64,000 bases of DNA from Alicyclobacillus tolerans (GCF_021739485.1 NZ_JAJFNK010000013.1:62001-126000), one strand, 5' to 3'; positions 8,508 through 18,617 are shown, counted from the stretch's first letter. Translations and numbers: made by a program. Notes: generated from the letters alone by a model not told the origin.

Positions 8508-9359
8508 GTGCAACAACAAATTGACTGCCCCAACTGCGGACAAGGGGTACAACGGGTGTCTCGGACTCAAGCTGTTTCGAAGGGGCCGAATGTCGCGGAC
8601 ATCATTTCGGCCGGTCAAATTCGCATGATGATGCAGCCCATTGTCAACGTGACGGCAGGAGAAACCATAGGCTACGAGATGCTGGCTCGGGCCGTGCGAC
8701 AAGATGGTTCTATCATCTCGCCCGGTGAACTCTATGCGTCGGCAAGGGAGCAGAACCAGCTTTTTCGACTCGATCGCGCCTGCAGGATCGCCGCCATTGA
8801 GACAGCGTCAAAGCTTCGCGACGATTTAGCCGTTTTCATCAACTTTGTTCCGACCTCGATTTACGTACCGCAACACTGTCTTGCAACGACTGTCGATGCA
8901 GTGAGAAGGTGCGGCATGCAGCGAGAACGCATTGTGTTTGAAGTCGTCGAAACAGACCGCGTACAAGACCTTCGTCATCTGCGCAGCATTCTGTCGTATT
9001 ATCGCGAGATGGGATTTCGTTGTGCGTTGGACGATTTTGGCGAAGGGTTCAGCGACGAGGAGACCATGAAGGCGCTTCGGCCTGACATCATGAAACTCGA
9101 TCGCAAATACGTCAGCGACATCCAGAAGCTTCCGGACAAGCAGAGAATGGCCCAAACGATTTACCAGCAAGGATACAAACAAGGTGCTGCGATGTTGGCT
9201 GAGGGCGTTGAGTGCGAGGAGGAGGCTGCGGTGCTGGCGGACATGGGATACCATCTGCAGCAAGGATATTGGTACGGAACGCCTGCGTGGGATCCCGTTG
9301 ACGTAGACCCAGAGAAGTTTAAGTTTAAAGACCAAGGCCGGGCATTTAAAAGGTGTTGA
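8508..9359 (+). CDS. EAL-domain protein, putative cyclic-di-GMP phosphodiesterase
   Basis: A 283-residue soluble protein. GTG 8508 follows GTGAGGG. The N-terminus has a lone CPNCG knuckle (residues 7-11). The EAL domain (about 35-265) has EML in place of EAL, but the other usual metal and catalytic positions appear present: Asn in VFINF, Glu in FEVVE, Asp-Asp in LDDFGEG, Lys in IMKLDR, Glu in LAEGVE and Gln in LQQGYWYG. It should cleave cyclic-di-GMP to pGpG. No GGDEF partner is seen. It is divergent from the PAS/CarH-like operon and shares its repeat region, suggesting common control. Confidence 0.9.
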   Translation: MQQQIDCPNCGQGVQRVSRTQAVSKGPNVADIISAGQIRMMMQPIVNVTAGETIGYEMLARAVRQDGSIISPGELYASAREQNQLFRLDRACRIAAIETASKLRDDLAVFINFVPTSIYVPQHCLATTVDAVRRCGMQRERIVFEVVETDRVQDLRHLRSILSYYREMGFRCALDDFGEGFSDEETMKALRPDIMKLDRKYVSDIQKLPDKQRMAQTIYQQGYKQGAAMLAEGVECEEEAAVLADMGYHLQQGYWYGTPAWDPVDVDPEKFKFKDQGRAFKRC

Positions 9360-9511
9360 AGGGGTCTTATTAGAATAAACCACGAAGAGTCTGTCCATGA
9401 TTTTCGTTTTGAACACCTCTCGTTCACCGCACATAGCATGTGAAGAGTCATTTCTACCCTCCTGGTGCGTGCGGACGTAAACATTTCCTAGAAATGGGGG
9501 ACGGGAGAGTC

Positions 9512-10159
9512 ATGGGACTTACAGAGTGGTTGTTGATATTCGGATTTGCGCTTTCCTCGAGCATCGACAATTTTGGCGTCGGGGTATCATACGGTGTCAC
9601 CAAAATCAAAATCGGGTTCTTGCCCAACCTTTTAATTGCCGTCATTGCATTTGCTTTTAGCATACTAGGCATATATTTTGGCGGATATATCTCCAAGATC
9701 ATGCCCGGGACATTGTCGACCGTCGTGGCCGCGCTGTTTGTCTTCATCATCGGCGTTCGTATCATTTTGATCACGCTTTCTTCAAAGCGAAGACGGTCGT
9801 CGAACGACGCGACAAGTCGAAAGGGACTGCAGTCGTACATTCAAGACCCTGAAAATGCCGACAAAGACAAGTCGGGTGAGATCAGTTTAGTGGAGGCTTT
9901 GGTCTTAGGGGTTGCAGTGTCCATGAATGCATTGACAAACGGTTTGGGCGCCGGATTGATGAGGTTGTCGCCGATTTATGTATCGACATCTGCAGGTGTT
10001 TTCAGCTTCTTGGCGATATGGTGGGGAGTTTCTCTCGGAGAACGAGTGGCTCATATCCGCATTGGCCGTTTAAATCTCGGCCAATTTAGTACCGTGATCA
10101 GTGGCGGTATTCTTCTTTTGATAGCTGCCCACATGGTTTTAACGGTAGTTTCCATTTGA
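9512..10159 (+). CDS. ytaF: YtaF-like sporulation membrane protein
   Basis: A 215-residue polytopic membrane protein with two related halves joined by a polar loop (about residues 90-130, SKRRRSSNDATSRK and DKDKSGEIS). The start ATG 9512 has GGGAG 4-5 nt upstream; longer in-frame starts (9440) give an unlikely polar extension. ALSSSIDNFGVGVSYG in the first half is mirrored by GVAVSMNALTNGLGAG in the second, the pattern of the YtaF/MntP group. YtaF proteins occur in endospore formers; a cation-transport role is inferred from MntP. It converges on ctaA. Confidence 0.8.
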   Translation: MGLTEWLLIFGFALSSSIDNFGVGVSYGVTKIKIGFLPNLLIAVIAFAFSILGIYFGGYISKIMPGTLSTVVAALFVFIIGVRIILITLSSKRRRSSNDATSRKGLQSYIQDPENADKDKSGEISLVEALVLGVAVSMNALTNGLGAGLMRLSPIYVSTSAGVFSFLAIWWGVSLGERVAHIRIGRLNLGQFSTVISGGILLLIAAHMVLTVVSI

Positions 10160-10191
10160 AGGGCAGAGGTGTCGCCCGGGCGGGAAAGTGC

Positions 10192-11133
10192 TCAGGCGAC
10201 GTTGCCATTTACCGGGCGAAATCTGCGTTTTGTCGGTGGTACGCCGACATAGGTCCTAGATAAAGCCAAGGCGATGACACCCAGAATCAGACCCGCTACA
10301 CCCCAGTGAAACGTGACAACAACAAGCGCAAGCTTCGTGGCCAATGAGGCCACGCCTAGAATGGCTTGGACGACAATCAAAGAGAGGACCACAATCGCCG
10401 TTTTTGTCAGACGCTTCGTTTGAAAAGCAACTCGTGCAAACCATACACCGGCAATCATCAACAGTACGGCGGTGGCCATGTGGATATTTAACAAAGCGTG
10501 GGACACCACTTGAGAGGGAGGGACGGTTTGTCCGTGACTTAGAATATAGCTGTCTTGACCAAACAGCGCTTGGCTTGCTCCCGTATGCCGAAAAACCGCA
10601 CCCGCTGCCACCGTTAACATACCGGCTGCGTACAGAGTCCACGCGCTCGGGTGAAGGGCGCGGCTTTCAATATCGGATTCTACCGGCCCATTGCCTCGAT
10701 TGACTTGATATTCGCGTTGAGCAAGGTTCGCTAAATGAACGAACAGAGACAGCATAATCATGCTGTTCAGTACGTCCACAGTCGTCGCGATACCAGGGAA
10801 CACAAATAGAACAATCATGCCTGCATAGATGATTTGTATCAACAGTGAAAGCAGCCCCAGAGAACATGTCCAAACCATGGCACGATGATGACGATATGAG
10901 ATCAATAACCAAGCGAATAACCAAATGACTAGAACCCCAAGGAGTAGCGCGACAAACCTGTGGGTCAGTTCAAAAATCAGCGATCCGGTCATCTGAAACG
11001 AGCCCGACCTTCCACAAAATGGCCAACTTGGACAAACAAACCCGGCATCCTTGCCGACGATGATTCCTGCCAGAACCATCTGTACACCAATGACAATGGT
11101 CGTAAACCACGCCAGACGATGAAATTTTACCAA
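10192..11133 (-). CDS. ctaA: Heme A synthase
   Basis: A 313-residue, eight-helix membrane protein that oxidises heme O to heme A for aa3-type cytochrome oxidase. TTG 11133 is the start, with GGAGGGGG 8 nt upstream; ATG codons nearby are out of frame. Diagnostic features: Glu55 and His58 in FELTHRF, further helix His residues in LFVHLA, LNIHMATA and TFHWGVA, and the extracellular Cys34/Cys40 pair (GFVCPSWPFCG) known from Bacillus CtaA. The two four-helix halves are separated by a loop near residues 145-165. ctaB and the oxidase genes are not in the window. Confidence 0.93.
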   Translation of the reverse strand: MVKFHRLAWFTTIVIGVQMVLAGIIVGKDAGFVCPSWPFCGRSGSFQMTGSLIFELTHRFVALLLGVLVIWLFAWLLISYRHHRAMVWTCSLGLLSLLIQIIYAGMIVLFVFPGIATTVDVLNSMIMLSLFVHLANLAQREYQVNRGNGPVESDIESRALHPSAWTLYAAGMLTVAAGAVFRHTGASQALFGQDSYILSHGQTVPPSQVVSHALLNIHMATAVLLMIAGVWFARVAFQTKRLTKTAIVVLSLIVVQAILGVASLATKLALVVVTFHWGVAGLILGVIALALSRTYVGVPPTKRRFRPVNGNVA

Positions 11134-11530
11134 CGCATCATCCCCCTCCGAAAACTACTCATCCAGCATACCATGCAAGCGCCTTGAGCCTAGCGGTTCG
11201 TCCAGATGCAGGAACGAACATTGTATGACGGAAACGCGAGAATAATGTGAACTCATGCAGGATATCTGGTATTGTTAAGGGGATGCCTTGTTGAGCATTG
11301 AAAGCAAATGACTTCTCAAATCTTTGTGCGGAGTTGCTCGCCGCCTTTTATCCGGGTTTTTCTATGTATGCTATTATATGTCCATGAGCATCTACTGCAG
11401 TCCGCATTTCTTCGCTACCAGAGGTCATTCGCTTGCAAATTTTCTGGCGGCAACAAAGCTCTTCAAAGAGGATGAATGTGGCTGTGGGGGTTGTTTAACA
11501 CAACTTAAGTTATGAGAGAGGTTAAAAATT
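11134..11530. other. Intergenic region between ctaA and the double UxaA gene
   Basis: About 400 bases with no convincing gene. A 63-codon frame (11324-11515) ending GCGGCLTQLKL has no ribosome site and no family. An A/T-rich stretch near 11365-11376 (GCTATTATATG) could be a -10 region for the gene at 11531. Confidence 0.4.
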
Positions 11531-14236
11531 ATGAGCTCATCGTATCGTTTTGACGAAGTCGCACGACTTCCTCTACCTGGAGACAATGTTGCCATTGCTA
11601 CCCGTCAACTCGAAGCCGGCACTGAGATTCACTATCAAGGTGAAGTCCTCACCTTGGATTACACCGTCATGGAAGGACATCGCTTTGCTGTGAAAGCGAT
11701 TGCTTCTGGTGAATCTTTACTATCTTGGGAATTGCCGTTCGGTGTGGCGCTGCAAAACATTCAGCCAGGCAATTACGTCATCAACCAAGGTGTGTTGGAT
11801 GCGTTGAGTCTTCGTTCGCTGAACTTTACTCTTCCAGAAACACCTAATTTTGCGGACCAAGTTCCTCCTTATGTTCTGGATGAAGCAAATTTTCGTCCAG
11901 CAGAGGCGTTGCCTGCTTATCCAGAAACACGTACCTTTATGGGCTATCGACGCAGCCAGGCTCGCGGCGTCGGGACTCGAAATATGGTTGTCTTGTTGGG
12001 TACGACCTCTCGCACAGGGAGCTATGTCAAGCAACTCGCGCTTCGGCTCCAGAGCCAGCTGAAACACTATCCCGGAGTGGATGGGATTGTTCCGGTAGCT
12101 CATACCGAGGGGGACGTTGAAGGACCCAATAACCTGGAATTGTTACTGCGGACGCTGGCAGGCTTCATCGTCAATCCGAACGTGGGCGCGGTATTAATCG
12201 CGGACTATGGTACGGAACCTGTGACCAACCAGATGCTCGAAGCCTACTTACGCGATCACAATTACCCATTAGATGACGTATTGCATGAATTCTTGTCCAT
12301 CAAAGGCGGTTTTCAAGACAGCTTGACGAGAGGGGAAGCCATCGTACGAAATTGGTTACCTGCGGTCAATGCGATAGAACGGACCCCTGAATCCGTTAGC
12401 CACCTGAAGATCGCACTCCAATGCGGTGGGTCAGATGCTTTTTCTGGCATATCTGCGAATCCTCTGCTGGGTTGGATTTCTAAGGAATTGGTGTGTTATG
12501 GAGGCAGTGCCAATCTGGCTGAAACCGACGAATTAATTGGCGCCGAGTCGTATGTCTTGCAGAAGGTCCGCAACCTTGAAACTGCCCGCAAGTTCTTGGA
12601 ACTGTCAAAAGAGTTCAAGGAGAGAGCCGCTTGGCACGGCGCGAATGCGGAAGGCAACCCATCCGGTGGCAATAAATACCGCGGCCTTTACAACATTTAC
12701 CTCAAGTCCATTGGCGCGGCTCGAAAGAAAGACCCGGCCACTCGCCTGGACTATGCCATTCATTATGCAGACCCTATGAAAGAATCTGGATTTTATTTCA
12801 TGGACAGTCCTGGGAATGACCTTGAGGGCATCGCCGGACAGATTGCCTCAGGTTGTAATGTGATTTTCTTTACGACAGGCAATGGCTCGGTGACCAACTT
12901 TCCGTTTGTTCCGACCGTAAAAGTCGTGACCACGACGCGTCGTTTCCAATTGTTAGCCAATGACATGGATATCAACGCCGGTCAATATCAAGATGGCGTG
13001 CCGATGGATGAGTTGGGCAAACAGGCTTTTGAACTGATGATACAGATTGCCTCGGGTCAGCGCAGCGCTGGTGAGAAGGCTGGCCATGCACAGGTGCAGA
13101 TTTGGCGCAATTGGCGTCAAACCGATGCCAGCCAACTGGATACACTGCTCCATAAGTCACTGCCGACAGGAGAGCCTATCTCGATTCAAACGGATGGCAC
13201 TGCACTCCAAAAGCCAATCCATTTCACTTTGACTCGTCGACAGGGCCGTTTGGTCAGCGACGGCATCGGCTTAATTCTGCCCACCAGTCTGTGCTCTGGA
13301 CAAGTGGCAAACAAGATTGCGCAGCGTCTGAACCAAATGGGTCTTGGTCAACCCGACCATCGCTTGCCCGTGGTGGCCTTGGCACACACGGAAGGGTGCG
13401 GCAATAATGCAGGTCAACCAGAGGAGATGTATGCTCGCACAATGGTTGGCTATGTCACGCATCCGCTCGTCAAACATTGTTTGTTGCTGGAACATGGCTG
13501 TGAAAAAACCCACAACGACTATATGCGTCACAAGCTCGAGGAAATGGGTGTGGACTACAGCCATCTAGGGTTCGCAAGTATTCAACTTGACGGTGGCATT
13601 GATAAGGTCACTCAGAAGGTGGAAGCGTGGTTTGCCAATCAATTGTCAGCAGATGTGCCGGCCCAAAAGGAAACGGTTGGCCTGGAAGGACTGCGCATTG
13701 GAATTTTAACCGACGGTTCCATTCCAGACACGTGTGGCAATCAGTTTGCGATGTTGACAAAAATGATTGTCGGCGCTGGCGGCACGGTGGTTGTTCCAGA
13801 AAACACCGGCTTGCTTTCAACACCCGCTTATCGGGAGAACGTACTGAACACATCGGAATTCCATCCGTCACTGGCCTATGGAGAACATGCCCGCAAAAAC
13901 GGTTTTCACATCATGGAAGCGCCCACTGAACATTGGGTGGAGACGGTTACGGGATTGGCTGCAACGGGCGTCGAGATCATTGTGGCGCTGGTTAATCGTC
14001 AGCCGATGCAAACACATCCGTTTGTTCCGATGCTTCAAATGACTTCAGAACTGAGTATGCAGTCAACCTATGCGAACGATCTGGACCTGTTTCTCACAGG
14101 TGACTCGACCGTTTGGAACGACCAGATTTTAGAGCGTTGTCAACAAATTATTGACCATAGCTATACGCCTCGTCTCTATCAACAGGGTAACGTGGATTTT
14201 CAATTCACGCGAGGACTTCTTGGAGTTTCACTGTAA
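11531..14236 (+). CDS. Double UxaA-family protein (altronate/galactarate dehydratase-like)
   Basis: 901 residues, about twice a normal UxaA. Order: SAF domain (10-90), UxaA N-module 1 (about 135-240), C-module 1 (295-530), N-module 2 (575-690) and C-module 2 (715-885). C-module 1 has the canonical QCGGSDAFSGISANP and ends FFTTGNGSVTNFPFVP; N-module 2 has HTEGCGNNAG and EHGCEKT. N-module 1 lacks those Cys (HTEGDVEGPNN, DYGTE) and C-module 2 lacks the CGGSD motif. Family members dehydrate sugar acids in a metal-dependent reaction; the substrate here is unknown. ATG 11531 follows GAGAGG. It stands alone and ends at a strong terminator. Confidence 0.8.
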   Translation: MSSSYRFDEVARLPLPGDNVAIATRQLEAGTEIHYQGEVLTLDYTVMEGHRFAVKAIASGESLLSWELPFGVALQNIQPGNYVINQGVLDALSLRSLNFTLPETPNFADQVPPYVLDEANFRPAEALPAYPETRTFMGYRRSQARGVGTRNMVVLLGTTSRTGSYVKQLALRLQSQLKHYPGVDGIVPVAHTEGDVEGPNNLELLLRTLAGFIVNPNVGAVLIADYGTEPVTNQMLEAYLRDHNYPLDDVLHEFLSIKGGFQDSLTRGEAIVRNWLPAVNAIERTPESVSHLKIALQCGGSDAFSGISANPLLGWISKELVCYGGSANLAETDELIGAESYVLQKVRNLETARKFLELSKEFKERAAWHGANAEGNPSGGNKYRGLYNIYLKSIGAARKKDPATRLDYAIHYADPMKESGFYFMDSPGNDLEGIAGQIASGCNVIFFTTGNGSVTNFPFVPTVKVVTTTRRFQLLANDMDINAGQYQDGVPMDELGKQAFELMIQIASGQRSAGEKAGHAQVQIWRNWRQTDASQLDTLLHKSLPTGEPISIQTDGTALQKPIHFTLTRRQGRLVSDGIGLILPTSLCSGQVANKIAQRLNQMGLGQPDHRLPVVALAHTEGCGNNAGQPEEMYARTMVGYVTHPLVKHCLLLEHGCEKTHNDYMRHKLEEMGVDYSHLGFASIQLDGGIDKVTQKVEAWFANQLSADVPAQKETVGLEGLRIGILTDGSIPDTCGNQFAMLTKMIVGAGGTVVVPENTGLLSTPAYRENVLNTSEFHPSLAYGEHARKNGFHIMEAPTEHWVETVTGLAATGVEIIVALVNRQPMQTHPFVPMLQMTSELSMQSTYANDLDLFLTGDSTVWNDQILERCQQIIDHSYTPRLYQQGNVDFQFTRGLLGVSL

Positions 14237-14274
14237 GCGCGACGCAAGCTCAAGGACTATTCCGAGTTGTGTGC

Positions 14275-14302
14275 CCGGCACCTCAAAGGTGCCGGTTTTT
14301 TT
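14275..14302 (+). terminator. Intrinsic terminator after the double UxaA gene
   Basis: A perfect 9-bp stem CCGGCACCT/AGGTGCCGG with loop CAA, followed by seven T. Confidence 0.9.
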
Positions 14303-14317
14303 CGGGCTGCTGCAGAT

Positions 14318-14665
14318 TTATTTGTCGTTGACTCCGAAAATGCCATGAAGAATGGAAGAGACAATACTGGTGATAATGGACCCAACAATGGCTGTCATCA
14401 GCCCGTGAACTTGGAATCCTGGAACAACCGCCGAAACCAGCAAATACATAACGGCATTAATGACCAATAAAAAGATGCCAAGCGTTAGGACCGTAATGGG
14501 AAACGTGAGAACGATGAGTATTGGGCGAACAATCGCATTGACGACGCCAAGAACGAATGCCGCGATCACGGCCGCACCAAAACTGTGTACGTGAAACCCG
14601 GGAAGAATCCACGAGACGACGAGCAAAGTGACGCCAACGATGACGATGTGTGCAAGCCAGCGCAT
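14318..14665 (-). CDS. YvlD-like small membrane protein (phage holin family 4)
   Basis: A 115-residue protein with four hydrophobic helices. ATG 14665 follows GGAGGTG at 6 nt; an upstream in-frame start (14704) would add 13 residues without a site. The motif AFVLGVVNAIVRPILIVLT is the hallmark of the YvlD family, once named after holins. In Bacillus YvlD belongs to a cell-envelope stress operon; here it is alone. The function is unknown; no phage genes are near, so a lytic role is unlikely. Confidence 0.8.
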   Translation of the reverse strand: MRWLAHIVIVGVTLLVVSWILPGFHVHSFGAAVIAAFVLGVVNAIVRPILIVLTFPITVLTLGIFLLVINAVMYLLVSAVVPGFQVHGLMTAIVGSIITSIVSSILHGIFGVNDK

Positions 14666-15025
14666 AGTATTCACCTCCGGAATCCGTCGATATCGATGAT
14701 ACAATACATTTTTGTGTTGTGAATACCTGGCGTGTCACCTACAGTATCCTATATGGCAATGGTGGACGTTCATTCATAACTCAACTCATGGATTCGGTCA
14801 GACTAGGGAGCACACAATACTGTTGAACGGGCAGTGGTGAGGTGGAAACGGACGACGGCCACAAAGTTGAATGCCATAAATCAACATAAAAATTTCCAAC
14901 AAAGGCATATAGACCTACAAAATAAAGTGCGTTATTGTATTGCGTTATTCTAAAAAGGTGACTATCCTATAAACCGTGGTTAAATGTTATTCATTATTTC
15001 GTATAAAAATAAGGGTGATTACAAC
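14666..15025. repeat. lysP upstream region with a 9-bp direct repeat
   Basis: About 360 bases without a gene. TGCGTTATT occurs at 14928-14936 and 14941-14949, 13 bp apart, in an A/T-rich segment 80-100 bp before the permease start. It could be an operator or part of the promoter. I looked for a lysine riboswitch or T-box and saw neither. Confidence 0.35.
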
Positions 15026-16516
15026 ATGGGACAAGCAGCAGAAGATTTATCAAGGACGTCATCCACGGAGCAAAAGGCAAACTCAGGCCAACTGAGACGC
15101 GATTTGAAGTCCAGGCACCTATCCATGATTGCAATCGGTGGAGCCATTGGCACGGGACTGTTTGTGGCAAGCGGATCGACGATTAGCTCAGCGGGCGCCG
15201 GAGGTTCACTGCTCGCTTATATCATTGTGGGACTCATGGTGTATTTTGTGATGACGGGTCTAGGCGAAATGGCGACGTTGTTGCCGGTTTCCGGGTCGTT
15301 TGAAACTTATGCGACTCGATTTGTTGATCCTGCACTCGGCTTTGCATTTGGATGGAACTATTGGTTCTCGTGGGCCACGGTGATTCCAGCAGAACTCTCA
15401 GCAGGAGCACTGGTGATGAAGTACTGGTTTCCACATACACCAGCTATTTTGTGGAGTGCAATCTTCCTCGTTATCTTGTTTTTACTAAACGCTTTTTCGG
15501 TTAGAGGATATGGAGAAGGCGAGTATTGGTTTGCCGGGATCAAAGTTGCGACGATAATTATCTTCTTAATCGTGGGAGTCGCAATGATTTTTGGGGTTTT
15601 TACAGGTCATCCAACAGGTTTTCATAACTTTGATCTCGGTGGCTCATCGATTCACGGCGGATTCACAGCCGTTTTTGGTACAGTTTTAATCGCTGGATAC
15701 GCTTTCCAGGGAACAGAAGTCGTTGGACTTGCTGCTGGTGAAAGTGAGGACCCGGCGAAGAATGTACCGAAGGCAGTACGACAAATTTTCTGGAGAATTC
15801 TGTTGTTTTATGTGTTAGCCATCTTTGTGATTGGGATGCTGATCCCGTACACCGACCCAAACTTGTTGAAGGCAAACGTAAACAACATTGCAGTCAGTCC
15901 GTTCACGTTAGTCTTCCAACGTGCTGGACTAGCGGCTGCAGCTTCTGTCATGAACGCCGTCATTTTAACGGCTGTGTTGTCTGCAGGGAATTCTTCAATT
16001 TATGTTTCCACACGGATGCTCTACGCGCTTGCAAAGGGCGGTAAGGCACCGCGCTTTTTAGCTAAGGTCGACCGCAGGGGCGTTCCCACATACGCGCTTT
16101 ATGTCAATATCGCGATTGGATTTGCCGCATTTTTGTCTTCCTTATTTGGAAACAGCGTGGTTTACAATTGGCTTTTAAATGCTGCCGCATTAACTGGGTT
16201 CATCGCATGGTTTGGCATTGCCCTCAGCCACTATCGCTTTCGTAAAGCCTATGTTGCACAAGGACGTGACCTCAGCAAGCTTCCCTACAAGGCGAAATGG
16301 TATCCGTTCGGTCCCACTCTCGCCGTCGTGTTGTGCCTGATTGTCATCTTTGGACAAGACTACACAGCCTTTACTGGGGGCAAAATCGATTGGGGCAGTG
16401 TAACGGCCATATATATCGGCATTCCGCTGTTTTTGGTGTTGTGGCTGGGTTATAAATTTGTAAAGAAGACAAAAGTTGTGCCACTCCAAGAATGCAATTT
16501 TGAAATGGACGAATAG
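15026..16516 (+). CDS. lysP: Lysine-type amino acid permease (AAT family)
   Basis: A 496-residue, twelve-helix H+ symporter. ATG 15026 follows AAGGGTG; an earlier in-frame ATG (14984) has no site. It keeps the AAT signatures MIAIGGAIGTGLFVASG (helix 1), PVSGSF, GESEDPAKNVPKAVRQ and NAVILTAVLSAGNS. From memory it matches E. coli LysP almost motif for motif, including NYWFSWATVIP and SVRGYGEGEYWF, so lysine is the likely substrate. It is a single-gene unit with a terminator at 16629. Confidence 0.85.
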   Translation: MGQAAEDLSRTSSTEQKANSGQLRRDLKSRHLSMIAIGGAIGTGLFVASGSTISSAGAGGSLLAYIIVGLMVYFVMTGLGEMATLLPVSGSFETYATRFVDPALGFAFGWNYWFSWATVIPAELSAGALVMKYWFPHTPAILWSAIFLVILFLLNAFSVRGYGEGEYWFAGIKVATIIIFLIVGVAMIFGVFTGHPTGFHNFDLGGSSIHGGFTAVFGTVLIAGYAFQGTEVVGLAAGESEDPAKNVPKAVRQIFWRILLFYVLAIFVIGMLIPYTDPNLLKANVNNIAVSPFTLVFQRAGLAAAASVMNAVILTAVLSAGNSSIYVSTRMLYALAKGGKAPRFLAKVDRRGVPTYALYVNIAIGFAAFLSSLFGNSVVYNWLLNAAALTGFIAWFGIALSHYRFRKAYVAQGRDLSKLPYKAKWYPFGPTLAVVLCLIVIFGQDYTAFTGGKIDWGSVTAIYIGIPLFLVLWLGYKFVKKTKVVPLQECNFEMDE

Positions 16517-16628
16517 AGCACCCGAGGGTTGCACATTTAACTGGAACTAAGCGAGGAGCAGTGTAGTCGCGGTTACTGGGTGACTTGAAAATGGACAACA
16601 TGCAGATGATGTGATTCGAGTTTGTGAT

Positions 16629-16662
16629 CGAAAAGTCGTTCCCTTGGTGGAGCGGCTTTTCG
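16629..16662 (+). terminator. Terminator-like hairpin after lysP
   Basis: CGAAAAGTCGTT pairs with AGCGGCTTTTCG (12 bp, two G-U pairs) around an 10-base loop and is followed by TTTC. The reverse strand has an A/T-rich flank too, so it may act in both directions. Confidence 0.6.
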
Positions 16663-16849
16663 TTTCGAAACACAATCGTTCCAAACGTTTTAGGCAATTG
16701 GCTGCGACTCGTACATAGAGGCATGTTATAATCCTATTACGATTACGAAAGCTGCCCGAACCCTGTTTTGCCTCGGATATGCTGCGCTTAAATGAGTGAA
16801 CTTACTGGGTGTTCTTTGAACAACATTTTGTTTAGAGATGGGAGTCACA
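16663..16849. promoter_or_regulatory. Sensor kinase upstream region with a -10 hexamer
   Basis: TATAAT at 16727-16732 lies about 120 bp before the kinase start. No convincing -35 sits at the right distance, so an activator or another sigma factor may be needed. Nothing else is recognisable. Confidence 0.35.
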
Positions 16850-18574
16850 ATGTCGGAACAATATCTAGCGCATTTTGCGGTGATTATACTGCCATTATTT
16901 ATTGTTCAGATATGGTCGTTCCGGAGACCTTTTTACACACTTCCGTGGCGCTCTTCCTTAATGGCCGTCTACGGTGCCACGGGTGCCATCTGGGATCAAC
17001 ACTATCCGATTCACATCTTAGGCATTTCCGCCAGCTTTGCTTCCATCCCCATCATTATCAGCTTCTTGTATGGAAAGAGATGGGCGGGAGTGCTTTCTAC
17101 TGCTATATTTGTCCTTTGGACTTTCGGGTTGCACCCCCCGTCTGTCTATGCCATTATCCTTTCCATCGTTTTGTATGCTCTTTTACCGCTCATGCTGGCT
17201 CGTCGTTATGAGGATTTCTCGCGCAAAACTCGGTTGCTGCTCGTCATTCTCGTTTCCTTGTGGACCATTGTGATGCAAGGACTGATGTGGGTCATCCACG
17301 CAAGGATGACCCACCCGAGTCTGTTCACTCACCCGAGTGTCGTTTTCCATAACATTTTCGTACAACTGATCCCGATCCTCAGTATTGCGTTTATCGTTCA
17401 GTCCATTTTGACCATGATCCCGATGCTCCTGTTGGAGAACGTCATTGAAGATGGAAGAATTCGGCTTGCGATGGCTGACAACGAGCATCGGTACCAGTCT
17501 ATGCTTGAATTCAATCCCCTTGGAATCTGCATTATTGACAGGAACAACTGTTTTGTCTATGCCAACCCGGCGTATCAAAAAATCACGGGCTACGCACTGG
17601 CAGATCTGCTTGGGCATAGCCGGTTTGAGTTGTGGTTTCCGGAAGACCGCGAATACGCTTCACAGTTTAGTAGAACGTTGGAGACCGGTGAGGTCCTCAT
17701 GGGGGTTCCGGGTGCACTGCGTCACCGGGATGGACATCGGATCGAAGCGCGGTTTAGCAATGTGCCCATCCTTATTAATGGAGTGGTCACAAGTTACTTC
17801 AGCGTGGTAGAAGATGTCACCGACTCGATCCGCATGCAGAAACACCTCCAGGAAACGGAAAAGTTGTCCCTCGTCGGGCAGCTCGCTGCGAGTATCGCTC
17901 ATGAGATCCGCAACCCGATCACTGCGCTTGGCGGGTTCCTCACCTTGATGGGAGAGCAGGCTGCTGCTCGCGATGGGCAGGAGAATGAGTCAGGGACAAC
18001 AACCTACCTGAATATCATGAGAGATGAACTGAATCGGATCAATCTCATCGTCAGTCAATTGCTGATGCTGGGTAAGCCACAGTTGGAACACTTCGAAGAA
18101 CACGATTTAAGAGTCATCGTGTCGGAAGTGATGAGCCTGCTTGAGCCGCAAGTCAACATGTCCAGCATTACCCTCCGTGTTCAACTTCCTGAGACAGACG
18201 TCCTCTTGTTGTGTGAGAAAAACCAAATGAAACAGGCCCTAATCAATGTCGTGAAAAACGCGATTGAAGCGGCGGGAAACGGCGGCTTCATCTCGGTCAC
18301 CGTCGAGCATGAGCACACCGTCCCGCCTGTACTCGCCAAAATTGTCGTTCGCGACTCCGGACCAGGCATCCCCCATGAACTGCTCGGGCGCCTCGGTGAA
18401 CCTTTTTATACCACAAAAGCGGCAGGCACTGGACTTGGATTGCTGGTTACGAAGCGCATTATCCAGTCTCACAACGGAACCCTCGAATTTCACAGTGCCC
18501 TCGGGCAAGGTACAACCGTCCAATTCGCATTTCCGTTGACGGTCGAGGCTGCAGACCATACTTTGTGTGTTTGA
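16850..18574 (+). CDS. Membrane sensor histidine kinase with PAS domain (sporulation-kinase type)
   Basis: 574 residues. The first about 200 form several membrane helices (5TM-like sensor), then a PAS domain (about 215-335, LEFNPLGICIIDRNNCFVY), and a kinase core: H-box SIAHEIRNPITALGGFL, N-box NVVKNAIEA, G1 DSGPGI and G2 GTGLGL. The H-box and short linker are like B. subtilis KinA/KinB/KinE, which feed the Spo0F-Spo0A phosphorelay; this is an inference. There is no adjacent response regulator, which also fits an orphan phosphorelay kinase. ATG 16850 follows GGGAG at 5 nt; ATG 16838 is possible. Confidence 0.88.
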   Translation: MSEQYLAHFAVIILPLFIVQIWSFRRPFYTLPWRSSLMAVYGATGAIWDQHYPIHILGISASFASIPIIISFLYGKRWAGVLSTAIFVLWTFGLHPPSVYAIILSIVLYALLPLMLARRYEDFSRKTRLLLVILVSLWTIVMQGLMWVIHARMTHPSLFTHPSVVFHNIFVQLIPILSIAFIVQSILTMIPMLLLENVIEDGRIRLAMADNEHRYQSMLEFNPLGICIIDRNNCFVYANPAYQKITGYALADLLGHSRFELWFPEDREYASQFSRTLETGEVLMGVPGALRHRDGHRIEARFSNVPILINGVVTSYFSVVEDVTDSIRMQKHLQETEKLSLVGQLAASIAHEIRNPITALGGFLTLMGEQAAARDGQENESGTTTYLNIMRDELNRINLIVSQLLMLGKPQLEHFEEHDLRVIVSEVMSLLEPQVNMSSITLRVQLPETDVLLLCEKNQMKQALINVVKNAIEAAGNGGFISVTVEHEHTVPPVLAKIVVRDSGPGIPHELLGRLGEPFYTTKAAGTGLGLLVTKRIIQSHNGTLEFHSALGQGTTVQFAFPLTVEAADHTLCV

Positions 18575-18617
18575 CAAATGAATTGCGTCTTTCGTTGGTT
18601 CACCAAAAAGGCGCAGT

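Noticed and set aside
11324..11515. 63-codon frame with a Cys-rich end (DECGCGGCLTQ) before the double UxaA gene
   Set aside because: No ribosome site, no recognisable family and it fills a likely promoter region.
14666..15025. Possible lysine riboswitch or T-box before lysP
   Set aside because: None of the conserved core sequences or a T-box TGGNACCGCG-like block is present.
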